A stretch of 64,000 nucleotides of DNA from Actinomadura violacea (GTDB taxonomy: Bacteria; Actinomycetota; Actinomycetes; Streptosporangiales; Streptosporangiaceae): NCBI RefSeq assembly GCF_017573465.1, contig NZ_JAGEPF010000013.1, forward strand, positions 186,001 to 250,000, given 5' to 3'. Both the position numbers and the translations under genes were made by a program. The first letter of the stretch is position 1. Each line of letters starts with the position of its first letter. A model generated the notes under the pieces. The model did not search any database. It had not been told where the DNA came from and worked only from the letters and a program-made list of their open reading frames with translations. Positions 51,159-59,483 of the stretch are shown piece by piece.

Positions 51159-53792
51159 GTGCTTTACGGGCGGAACGACGAACAAGCGCGGATCTCCGCG
51201 CTCCTCGCGGGCGCGCGCGAGGAGGGGCGCAGCGGCGCGCTGCTGCTGCGCGGCGAGGCGGGCATCGGCAAGTCGGCGCTCCTGGACCACGCCGCGGATC
51301 TGCTGTCCGGCGAATCCGGCGCGCGCGTCCTGCGGGTGACCGGGATCGAGGCGGAGTCGGGCATCGCGTTCGCCGGGATCAACCAGCTGCTGTGGCCCGT
51401 CCGCGACCGCCTGGACGGCCTTCCCGGACCGCAGGCGGCGGCCCTGAACGCCGCGCTGAGCGGTTTCGGGCCGTCCGGTGACGTCCCGCCCGCCCGGGAC
51501 CGGTTCACGACCGGCCTCGCCGTCCTGACGCTCTTGGCCGACCTCGCCGAGGACGCTCCCGTGCTCTGCCTGGTCGACGACGCCCAGTGGCTCGACGGCG
51601 CGACCGCCGAGGCGCTGCTGTTCGCCGCCCGGCGGCTGGCGGCCGAGGCGGTGGTGATGCTGTTCGCGGCGCGGGACGACGCGTTCACCGGCACCGGCCT
51701 CCCCGAACTGCCGCTTGAGCGGCTCGGGCGCGACGACGCGGTGCGGTTCCTCGCCGAGCATGGCCTGTCGCCGTCCATCCGGGATCGGATCCTGCACGAG
51801 TCGAGTGGAAATCCGCTGGCGCTGCGCGAGTTCGGCATGGCCGGGGACCGGTTGCCGGAGGAGTCGCGGCCCCTGCCCGTCACCGACCGGGTCGTCACGC
51901 GGTTCCAGAGCCGGATCGACGAGCTTCCCGATAAGACCCGCCTGATGCTGCTCATAGCCGCCGCCGAGGGACGCGGGTACATGCCGAGCCTGCTCGGCGC
52001 GGCGCGCGAAATGGGTGTCGGCCTAGCGGACCTGGAGCACGCGGAACGGGACGGGCTTGTGGAGGTGAGCGGCCGGTCCATCACCTTCCGCCACCCGCTG
52101 ATCAGAGCCGCCGTCTACCAGGGTGCTGTGGCGGCGTGCCGTATCGCCGTCCATCAGGCATTGGCGTCCTCGTCCGAAGACGCCGATTGCCGGGCACGGC
52201 ACCGTGCGTCAGCGGCCATGGGGCCGGACGAGGACGTCGCAGTCGATCTGCAGGACGCCGCAGAGCGCGCGCGGAAGCGCACCGGGTACGCCACGGCGGC
52301 GAGGCTCTTCCAGCAGGCGGCGGACCTCACCCCTGCCCGGGACGTGCAGGCCGCGCGGTTGCGCGCCGCGGCCACCATGACGCTCCAGGCCGGTCGCCCC
52401 GACGAGGCCGAGGATCTCGCGAGCAGAGCGGGCACACTCACCGACGATCCCGCAGAGCTCGCCAGGCTCGGCCGTGTGCGCGCGGTGGTCGAGTACGAGC
52501 GCGGCAACCGGCGCACCGCCGCTCGCATGATGGTGGAGCACGCCGCCTACGCGGAGCCGGATGACAAGACGGCGATGCTGCGCACGGGCGCCGCCTACGC
52601 ATGGACCTCCGGCGAGGCACCCGCCCTGCTGCGCGCCGCCAGATCTCTGCCTGACGACGCGCTGGTCGGCGGCCTCGCGCATCTGGCAGGCGACGACCTC
52701 TCGCGCGGCGTTCCGCTGCTCGCCGGGCTGGTCGCGCAGGCGCGCACGACCACGCCGGAGCCCGCCGTGGCCGCCGGCCTGGACGAGGCGGCGCGGCTCG
52801 CGCTGATCCTCGGCGACGACGACGCGGCGCTGGAACTGGCCGCCGTCGAGGCCGCGCGCTGCCGGTTGAACGGCCTGATCGGAGCGCTGCCGGGCGTGCT
52901 GCGCACGCAGGCGCAGGCGCAGGTCGCGGCGGGCCGGCACGCGGACGCGGAGGCCACGCTGATCGAGGCGATCTCGCTGGCCTGCGACACCGGCCTGCCC
53001 AGCGGGGACTGGCGGCTTTCCGCCGTGTTCGCCCAGGTAGCGGCCGTGGAGGGCGACGAGTCCCGCTTGCATGACATGCCGGAGAGGTCCGACGCGGCGA
53101 TGGGCCTCCTCGAACTCGGGCTCGGACGGTACGACGACGCGCTCCGCCATCTCGAAGCCGTGCCCCGCCAATACAGCGCCGATGCCATGCTCGCCGCGGC
53201 CGACCTCGTGGAGGTGGCCGTACGCGCCGGACAACCGGAACGCGCCCGCGCACCGTTCGACCGCTTCCGCGCCTGGGCGGACGCCGTACAGCAGCCCTGG
53301 GCGATGGCCATCGCGCTGCGATGCGAAGCACTGCTGGACGACTGCGAAGACCCGTACGTACAGGCCGTCCGCCTACACGAGAAGTCCACGCGCCCGTTCG
53401 AGAAGGCCCGGACCGAACTGCTCTACGGAGAATGGTTGCGTCGGGCACGACGCCGCTCCGACGCCCGTACGCCGCTTCGCTCCGCCATGGAGGTCTTCGA
53501 GCGGCTCCATGCCAAGCCCTGGCTGGACCGCGCGCGCGCCGAACTGCGCGCGACCGGCGAGTCCGGCTCTGCTTCGACACCCACCGCGCCGGTGCTGCTC
53601 GATCGGCTCACCCCTCAGGAACTCCAGGTCGTCCGCCTCGCCGCCGAAGGCATCAGCAGCCGCGAGATCGCCGCGCAGCTGTTCCTCAGCCGCCGGACGG
53701 TCGAGTACCACCTCTACAAGGCCTATCCCAAGCTCGGCATCTCCTCCCGCAAGGAACTCTCCCGCCTCGCTCTGGAACCATCGGCCACATGA
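51159..53792 (+). CDS. Large LuxR-type regulator with AAA ATPase domain
   Basis: The 877-residue protein has Walker A RGEAGIGKSALL, Walker B LCLVDDAQWLD, a long helical TPR-like middle, and a LuxR HTH (LTPQELQVVRLAAEGISSREIAAQLFLSRRTVEYHLYKAYPKLGI). The GTG at 51159 has no clear ribosome site and may be leaderless. A small inverted repeat AGTAC-N5-GTACT lies at 51136-51150. Its stop overlaps the ADP-ribosylglycohydrolase start by four bases. Confidence 0.92.
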   Translation: MLYGRNDEQARISALLAGAREEGRSGALLLRGEAGIGKSALLDHAADLLSGESGARVLRVTGIEAESGIAFAGINQLLWPVRDRLDGLPGPQAAALNAALSGFGPSGDVPPARDRFTTGLAVLTLLADLAEDAPVLCLVDDAQWLDGATAEALLFAARRLAAEAVVMLFAARDDAFTGTGLPELPLERLGRDDAVRFLAEHGLSPSIRDRILHESSGNPLALREFGMAGDRLPEESRPLPVTDRVVTRFQSRIDELPDKTRLMLLIAAAEGRGYMPSLLGAAREMGVGLADLEHAERDGLVEVSGRSITFRHPLIRAAVYQGAVAACRIAVHQALASSSEDADCRARHRASAAMGPDEDVAVDLQDAAERARKRTGYATAARLFQQAADLTPARDVQAARLRAAATMTLQAGRPDEAEDLASRAGTLTDDPAELARLGRVRAVVEYERGNRRTAARMMVEHAAYAEPDDKTAMLRTGAAYAWTSGEAPALLRAARSLPDDALVGGLAHLAGDDLSRGVPLLAGLVAQARTTTPEPAVAAGLDEAARLALILGDDDAALELAAVEAARCRLNGLIGALPGVLRTQAQAQVAAGRHADAEATLIEAISLACDTGLPSGDWRLSAVFAQVAAVEGDESRLHDMPERSDAAMGLLELGLGRYDDALRHLEAVPRQYSADAMLAAADLVEVAVRAGQPERARAPFDRFRAWADAVQQPWAMAIALRCEALLDDCEDPYVQAVRLHEKSTRPFEKARTELLYGEWLRRARRRSDARTPLRSAMEVFERLHAKPWLDRARAELRATGESGSASTPTAPVLLDRLTPQELQVVRLAAEGISSREIAAQLFLSRRTVEYHLYKAYPKLGISSRKELSRLALEPSAT

Positions 53793-54646
53793 CCGCATCC
53801 GCCGCGGAACGCTCGCACGGCTCGCTTCTGGCCCTCTCCGTAGGGGACGCACTCGGATCCCAGTTCTTCGTCCCGGAGAACCGCCCCACCTACGAGGCCC
53901 AGACGCTTCCCCCAGGGCCGTGGCAGTGGACGGACGACACGGAGATGGCCGCGTCCATCCATCTCGTCCTGTGCGAACACGGCGCCATCGACCAGGACGC
54001 CCTAGCGGCGAGCTTCGCCGAGCACCACGACTTCGACCGGGGCTATGGCCCGTCCACCGGACGTCTGCTGCGGCTCGTCCGGGAAGGCGGCGACTGGCGG
54101 ACGCTCGCCCGCGAGCCCTTCGACGGCATGGGCTCCTGGGGGAACGGAGCCGCGATGCGTGTGGCCCCCGTAGGGGCCTGGTTCGCAGGCGACCCGTCCG
54201 AGGCCGCTCGCCAAGCTGCCCTTAGCGCGGAGGTGACACACCCCCATCCGGAGGCCGTCGCAGGCGCGATCGCCGTAGCCGTGGCCGCGTCGATCGCGCC
54301 CGGCAAGCCGTCACCGGGCGCCTTCCTCGACGAGGTCCTAGGACGCACACCACAGGGCACGGTCCGCCAAGGCATCACCGAAGCACGCAAGCTGCTGACC
54401 ATCGGCGACCCGGCGACCGCCGCAGCGGTCCTCGGCAACGGACGCCAGGTCGCCGCGCACGACACGGTGCCGTTCACCCTCTGGGCGGCGGCCCGGCACC
54501 TGGACGACTACGAACGGGCGTTCTGGACGACGGCGGCCGCAGGCGGCGACATCGACACCACGTGCGCGATAGTCGGCGGCATAGTCGGACGCCCGCCCGC
54601 AGCCTGGCTCAGCGAAACCGAGCCGCTCCCCAGGTGGTGCTACTAG
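53789..54646 (+). CDS. ADP-ribosylglycohydrolase family protein
   Basis: The 285-residue protein has the metal-binding motifs of the DraG/ARH family: WTDDTEMA, GSWGNGAAMR and GGDIDTTCAIVG. It removes ADP-ribose from proteins or nucleic acids. It is translationally coupled to the LuxR regulator and overlaps the convergent hydrolase gene by four bases at its 3' end. Confidence 0.9.
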   Translation: MTASAAERSHGSLLALSVGDALGSQFFVPENRPTYEAQTLPPGPWQWTDDTEMAASIHLVLCEHGAIDQDALAASFAEHHDFDRGYGPSTGRLLRLVREGGDWRTLAREPFDGMGSWGNGAAMRVAPVGAWFAGDPSEAARQAALSAEVTHPHPEAVAGAIAVAVAASIAPGKPSPGAFLDEVLGRTPQGTVRQGITEARKLLTIGDPATAAAVLGNGRQVAAHDTVPFTLWAAARHLDDYERAFWTTAAAGGDIDTTCAIVGGIVGRPPAAWLSETEPLPRWCY

Positions 54647-55341
54647 GCGGGCAGGTAGCGACGGAGGAAGTCCTCCGTGAGGCGCCACGCCCGGTCCGCC
54701 GGCTCCGGCTGGTGGAACATCGGGGCCTTGCGGTTGTGGAAGGCGTGGCCGCCGTCCTCCTGCACGTGGATCTCCATCCGGTCCCGTCCCGCAACGGCGC
54801 GCTCCACCGCCGCGACGTCCTCCCTCGGGATGTAGTCGTCGGACCCGCCGAAGTGGAACTGCAACGGCGACCGCACCGCGTCCAGCGCACCGAGCGCCGC
54901 CGGGACACCACTGCCATAGAACGACACCACAGCGTCCGCCTCCGCACGTGTGGCGAGCAGATACGCCAGCGTGCCGCCGAAACAGAACCCGAGGACGCCG
55001 ACGCGACCGTCCACCTCGGGCAGCCCCTTGAGCGCCTCTAGCGCGGCCTCCACGTCCTCCGGGCCCTTGCCCCAGTCGAACTGGGACACCATCGAAAGCC
55101 CCTCGGGCAGGGCCTCCTCGCTGTGCGCCGTCGTCCAGTTCGGCTCGATCCGCCAGAACATGTCCGGGGCGGCCACCACGTAGCCCATGGCCGTCAGGTC
55201 TTCGGCCACGGCCTCCATGTACTCGCCCACGCCGAAGATCTCCTGGATGAGCAGGATCCCCGGCCCGCGCCCGCGCTCGGGCGTCCACACGTGCAGCCGG
55301 AACTCGCCCTCCGGCACCTTCACCGTCTCGATTCGGGTCAT
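54643..55341 (-). CDS. Dienelactone hydrolase family protein
   Basis: The 232-residue alpha/beta hydrolase has the Cys nucleophile in LGFCFGGTLAYL, with Asp and His (GGHAFHN) completing the triad. DLH enzymes open dienelactones in aromatic ring breakdown, but many relatives act on other esters. It follows the hotdog thioesterase gene by one base, forming an operon. Confidence 0.88.
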   Translation of the reverse strand: MTRIETVKVPEGEFRLHVWTPERGRGPGILLIQEIFGVGEYMEAVAEDLTAMGYVVAAPDMFWRIEPNWTTAHSEEALPEGLSMVSQFDWGKGPEDVEAALEALKGLPEVDGRVGVLGFCFGGTLAYLLATRAEADAVVSFYGSGVPAALGALDAVRSPLQFHFGGSDDYIPREDVAAVERAVAGRDRMEIHVQEDGGHAFHNRKAPMFHQPEPADRAWRLTEDFLRRYLPA

Positions 55342-55342
55342 G

Positions 55343-55750
55343 TCACCCGATGATCGCGTAAACGGCGCTGGCCTGCGCGACCGTCGCCGTGTCCGTCGCC
55401 ATCACGACGTCGGCGAACGCCAGCGTCCGCCCCACTTTGCCCAGCTTCACCGTCACCAGGACGTCCGTCCCCACCACAGGCCGCATGAACGCCGTATTGA
55501 GCTGCACAGTGGTCATGGGCACAAAGCCGCCCTTGGCCCCCGCTACAGCGATGACTACGGCGGTGTCCGCGGCGGCCATCAGCGCCTGCCCCGACATGGC
55601 GCCGCCCTCCCGCGCCAGCCGGTCCGACCATGGCAACCGCAGCACCGCGGTCCCGTCCCCCACCTCCTCTACGACGAGCCCCAGTTCCAGCACCCAGGGC
55701 GCGAAGTTGTCACGAAGGATCCCGGCAGCGTCCGCAGGCTTCACCGTCAC
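55343..55750 (-). CDS. Hotdog-fold thioesterase (PaaI type)
   Basis: The protein of about 135 residues has GGAMSGQALMAAADTAVVIAV and PMTTVQLNTAFMRPV, the hotdog core of PaaI-like acyl-CoA thioesterases. Starts at 55744, 55750 or 55765 are all GTG; 55750 is a compromise. It is divergent from the P450 gene with almost no gap, so the two may share regulatory DNA. Confidence 0.8.
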   Translation of the reverse strand: MTVKPADAAGILRDNFAPWVLELGLVVEEVGDGTAVLRLPWSDRLAREGGAMSGQALMAAADTAVVIAVAGAKGGFVPMTTVQLNTAFMRPVVGTDVLVTVKLGKVGRTLAFADVVMATDTATVAQASAVYAIIG

Positions 55751-55774
55751 ACCGTCATGATGCACGCTTGGGGC

Positions 55775-57061
55775 ATGCACGAGGAGATCTTCCATCCCGC
55801 CACTTACGCCACCGGGGTCCCCTACGACGCGTTCCGGGACATGCGCGCCGGATCGCCGGTCGCCTGGATCCCCGAACCCGCCGTCGGCTCCTGGCCCGCC
55901 GGCACCGGCTACTGGGCGGTCTTCTCGCATACCGACGTGAAACACGTTCTACGCTCCCCGGAGCTCTTCTCGTCCAACCTCGGCGCCACCCAGATCCGCG
56001 ACCCCGACACGCCTGAGGACCTCGCTTTCGTCCGCGCGATGATGCTGAACCAGGACCCGCCCGACCACTCCCGCCTGCGCCGCATCGTCGCCGCCGCCTT
56101 CACCCCCCGCGCGGTACGCGCTCTAGAGCAGACCATCGACGAACGAGCCCGCGCCCTCATCGCCTCAGCCGTCCGCAAGGAGACCGACTTCGTCGAGCTG
56201 GCCGCCGACCTGCCCGTATGGACGCTCGCCCACATCATGGGCGTCCCCGACGAGGACCGCCGGCTCCTGTACGACTGGGCGTCCCGCGTCATCGGCTACC
56301 AGGACGACGAGTACGCGGGCCTCTCCACAGCCGACGTCGCCTCCATGAGCCCCATGGCCCAAAAGGCCATGCAATACCGCCCCACCACGTTCACCCACCC
56401 CGACGGCCGCCCCGTCAACCCGCGCTCCTACGCCGCGCTGGCGGACATGTTCGCCTACGCCCACGCGCTGGCGGCGGTCAAAAAGGAGAACCCGACCGAC
56501 GACATCATGTCCCGGATGCTCGAGGGCGGACTCACCGACCACGAGTTCGAGAACATGTTCTTCCTGTTCGCCGTCGCCGGGAACGAGACGCTCCGCAACG
56601 GCATCCCCGGCGGCCTCCTCACCCTCCTGGACCACCCGTCCGAACTCGCCCGGCTGCGCGCCGACCCGTCCCTGCTGCCCACGGCCGTGGACGAGATGCT
56701 CCGCTACTGGCCGCCCGTCATGGACTTCCGCCGCACCGCCACCCGCGACGTCACCCTCTCCGGCCGCGAGATCAAGGCCGGCGAGAAGGTCGTCGTCTAC
56801 CACGCGTCCGCCAACCGCGACGAGACCGTCTTCCCCGACCCGGACCGCTTCGACGTCGCCCGCACCCCCAACGACCACGTCAGCTTCGGCTTCGGCCCCC
56901 ACTTCTGCCTCGGCGCCCACCTCGCCCGCACCCAGATGCGCGCGGTCTTCCGCGAACTCCTCCCGCTGCGCGTCGACCGCACCGGCCCGCCCGTCCGCCT
57001 GGCCTCCAACTTCCAGAACGGCCTCAAGCACCTCCCCGTCCGCCTCACCCCGGCCCGGTAA
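55775..57061 (+). CDS. Cytochrome P450
   Basis: The P450 of about 428 residues has the I-helix oxygen-binding segment FAVAGNETLRNG and the heme-Cys loop FGFGPHFCLGAHLA. The N-terminal HEEIFHPATYATGVPYDAFRDMR is like CYP125/124-type and linalool-hydroxylase P450s that act on lipids or terpenoids. ATGs at 55757, 55760 and 55775 are all in frame. No ferredoxin gene is adjacent. Confidence 0.92.
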   Translation: MHEEIFHPATYATGVPYDAFRDMRAGSPVAWIPEPAVGSWPAGTGYWAVFSHTDVKHVLRSPELFSSNLGATQIRDPDTPEDLAFVRAMMLNQDPPDHSRLRRIVAAAFTPRAVRALEQTIDERARALIASAVRKETDFVELAADLPVWTLAHIMGVPDEDRRLLYDWASRVIGYQDDEYAGLSTADVASMSPMAQKAMQYRPTTFTHPDGRPVNPRSYAALADMFAYAHALAAVKKENPTDDIMSRMLEGGLTDHEFENMFFLFAVAGNETLRNGIPGGLLTLLDHPSELARLRADPSLLPTAVDEMLRYWPPVMDFRRTATRDVTLSGREIKAGEKVVVYHASANRDETVFPDPDRFDVARTPNDHVSFGFGPHFCLGAHLARTQMRAVFRELLPLRVDRTGPPVRLASNFQNGLKHLPVRLTPAR

Positions 57062-57104
57062 CCCCGTCGCGAACCCCTCCCCGCTCTCGGTACGCTTGCG
57101 GGAC

Positions 57105-57180
57105 GGGTCGCTAGCTCAATTGGCAGAGCTCCGGACTTTTAATCCGTAGGTTGTGGGTTCGAGTCCCACGCGACCCACCA
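57105..57180 (+). tRNA. tRNA-Lys (anticodon TTT), CCA encoded
   Basis: The acceptor arms GGGTCGC and GCGACCC, the D-arm GCTC...GAGC, an anticodon loop CTTTTAA and the T-arm GTGGGTTCGAGTCCCAC are all present, followed by A and CCA. It lies directly beside the accessory island. Confidence 0.97.
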
Positions 57181-57442
57181 CCCCTGACCAGGGCAAACGC
57201 GAGAACGCCCCGGTTTGCCCCCTGCCCTGGATGCCCCGCTTCGTTCCCCTGTTAGCTCGATGTTGGCTCGCGGGCTCGCCGTGGGCCTTCAAGCACCCCG
57301 GCCAGGCCCGAGACTCGCCACCTTCGAACAATGTGCCTGCCGAAGATTACGTCCGTGCAGGGGAGTGGGTTTTGGTGCGGGGCTTGATCAGTTCGCAGGG
57401 ACGAGGCGTGGCGAGGCGGTCGTCGCGAGCTGATGAGCGGCT

Positions 57443-58431
57443 GTGGTGTTGCGACTGGCCTACTTGACCGTGGTGAACACCTTCGCGGCCCTCTGCCTGC
57501 CCCCAATGACCGATCGGAACAAGGACGCTGAGAGCCTGGTGCTGCGGCATCAGATCGCCGTGCCGGGGCGCCGGCCAGTCGGAAGAGGAAGCGGTTCACT
57601 GCGGCGGATCGGGCGCTGCCGGCGGCGTTACTGCACCGGGTTGCCTCTCGTGGCGTTGCGGCGGATGCGGTTGCTGGTACGGCCGGACCCGGTCTTGCGT
57701 CGGCACCGCGACCTGATCGCTGGTCGGCATGGCGCCCGCTCGAAACCGAAACGTCCGGGTCGGCCACCGACCGTCCGTTCCATCCGGCTGCTGGTCCTTC
57801 GCCTGGTGCGGGAGAACCCTAGGCGTGGCTGCCGGCAGGTGCACCCGGGTTCCTGCGGAACCAGGCTGAGGCGCTGCTGGCGTCTGACTCTTGGAAACCG
57901 TCACGCTTACAGGTGCGCGGATGTACGTCCTGGCGGTCATCGAGCATCACACCCGCCGGATCCGGGTTCTGAGCGTCACCGCTCACCCGAACGCAGCGAG
58001 GCTGAGCCAGGCGGCCCGGAACCTGGTCATGGGCCCTCAGGACGCCGGCTGCCGGGCACGGTTCCTGATCCGCGGCCGCGATGGCAGTTCCCCGACCTGG
58101 TCGACGCCGTCCTGGCCGATGCTGGCATCCAGCCGGTGGTCACGGGAGTGCGGGTGTCCAGGATGAACGCGGTGCTGGAGCGGTGGGTGCTGACCTGCCG
58201 CCTTGAGCTCTTGGACCGCATGTTGATCTGGAACCAGCGGCACCTGCTCCACGCGCTCCGTGAGTTCGAGGTCTTCTCAGCGAGCATCGCCCGCATCAGA
58301 GCATCGCTAACGCTCGCCCATTGAAGCCGCTGCCTCCGCCGATCAACGAATTAGACCAGATCGCCTACCTGAACGTCCGAAGAAGGCAACGTTTGGGCGG
58401 AATCCTCAACGAGTACGAACATGCCGCTTAA
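57443..58431 (+). pseudogene. Decayed integrase/transposase (IS481/IS3-like)
   Basis: Fragments in different frames line up with one transposase. The N-part is MVLRLAYLTVVNTFAAL, then a middle fragment TLTGARMYVLAVIEHHTRRIRVL, then DAVLADAGIQPVV...MNAVLERWVLTCRLELLDR, and the end NVRRRQRLGGILNEYEHAA at a TAA (58429-58431). Several frameshifts separate them, so the gene is dead. It marks past insertion beside the tRNA. Confidence 0.85.
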
Positions 58432-58843
58432 CCCGCGTGGACGAGGTTTTCGGCAGGGACAACGCTCACACCGAACCCCGCGGGCCAACGCCCCAAGTGC
58501 TGTCGCTGATCTGCAACATGTGATCGCAGCTAATGCCGCCCAGCCATACACCAGCAACTTGTCACCCTATCGAGGGATTGCAACTCGACCAATTCTCACA
58601 TCTCATCGAAAATCAGACGACCTGCACGATCAGGCGGCACGATCCAGCAGATCCGCGCACCAGGCGATATACGAAACACTCTAACGCCCGACCGAGGCAG
58701 TCAGCACACCCAGCGAGATCTGATCGGTCAACCGCCCGCCCGCAGGCGCCCTGTCCACAGCCACGATGCGACCGTAAACAACCACACCCCCACAATCCCA
58801 CAGACCCGCCGGACACCCACAAATTCGCAAATCACAATCTTGA
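58432..58843. other. Intergenic accessory DNA, no gene seen
   Basis: About 410 bases, less GC-rich than the core, with only short unsupported ORFs. Probably debris of the mobile element and toxin locus. Confidence 0.5.
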
Positions 58844-59045
58844 TCAACTCACGCTAAGTGGCATTTCGCCAGGAAGGCAAACGTATTCTGGTGGAAGATT
58901 CTCGCTTCCCGAGGACAGGAGAAACGGGTCTCCTACCCCCTCCACGTATAGCACGCCACTCATGTTTCCCGGTTTTTCGAACTTACTAGCAGCTCCCGCA
59001 GTCGCCGCAATCGCCTGTTCGTCCGATACGGTGATACCTTCCAGG
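58844..59045 (-). pseudogene. Possible truncated deaminase-like toxin fragment
   Basis: An open frame without its own start reads VSDEQAIAATAGAASKFE and GNMSGVLYVEGVGDPFLLSSG before stopping. By eye, the SGVL...DPFLLSSG part resembles the start of SCP1.201/DddA-like deaminase toxins, which should continue to a catalytic HVE motif that is missing here. It could be an orphan toxin tip left by recombination at the RHS locus. Weak call. Confidence 0.3.
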
Positions 59046-59417
59046 TCACGGCGTCCCAAGCATGTGCCCGAACCAGGACGGATCACTCGTCCCGCCCTCA
59101 TCTTCATGCCATTGCATCCGGCCCGAGATAATAAAGCTCGGGCGACTTCCTTCAATAAGGTACACATGCGCGCCGGATGGAACGTCACCAGAGAGTTGCG
59201 CGACCATTTCCAGCTCTTCAGAATCCGGATGGCGAATCCTCAGCCCATCATAGAATGGATAGAGCAGCACAAAGGAGACGGCGCCGAAATGTAGATCAAT
59301 GCGCGTATTCGGCGGGCGTTCCCTACTGCTACGCAAAAGCAGTCGCCGGTGACTGACCGTATACTGCCAGACTTTGAAGAAGCGAGCCGACTCAAACAGC
59401 ACTTTCTGAGAACTCAT
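59046..59417 (-). CDS. Putative immunity protein for the RHS toxin
   Basis: The 123-residue protein (MSSQKVLFESARFFKVWQYTVSHRRLLLRS..., ending SDPSWFGHMLGTP) starts 66 bases after the RHS toxin stop on the same strand, where cognate immunity genes usually sit. I do not recognise the family. Two further in-frame codons upstream are possible. Confidence 0.6.
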   Translation of the reverse strand: MSSQKVLFESARFFKVWQYTVSHRRLLLRSSRERPPNTRIDLHFGAVSFVLLYPFYDGLRIRHPDSEELEMVAQLSGDVPSGAHVYLIEGSRPSFIISGRMQWHEDEGGTSDPSWFGHMLGTP

Positions 59418-59483
59418 ACACATTCACTTTCATCGGAATAGCAGTTCCGGTACATGACACTATCATATCGCCTGACGGCACCT

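Noticed and set aside
58533..59294. 253-codon plus-strand ORF over the immunity region
   Set aside because: Low-complexity His/Pro-rich reading antisense to the more convincing immunity gene.
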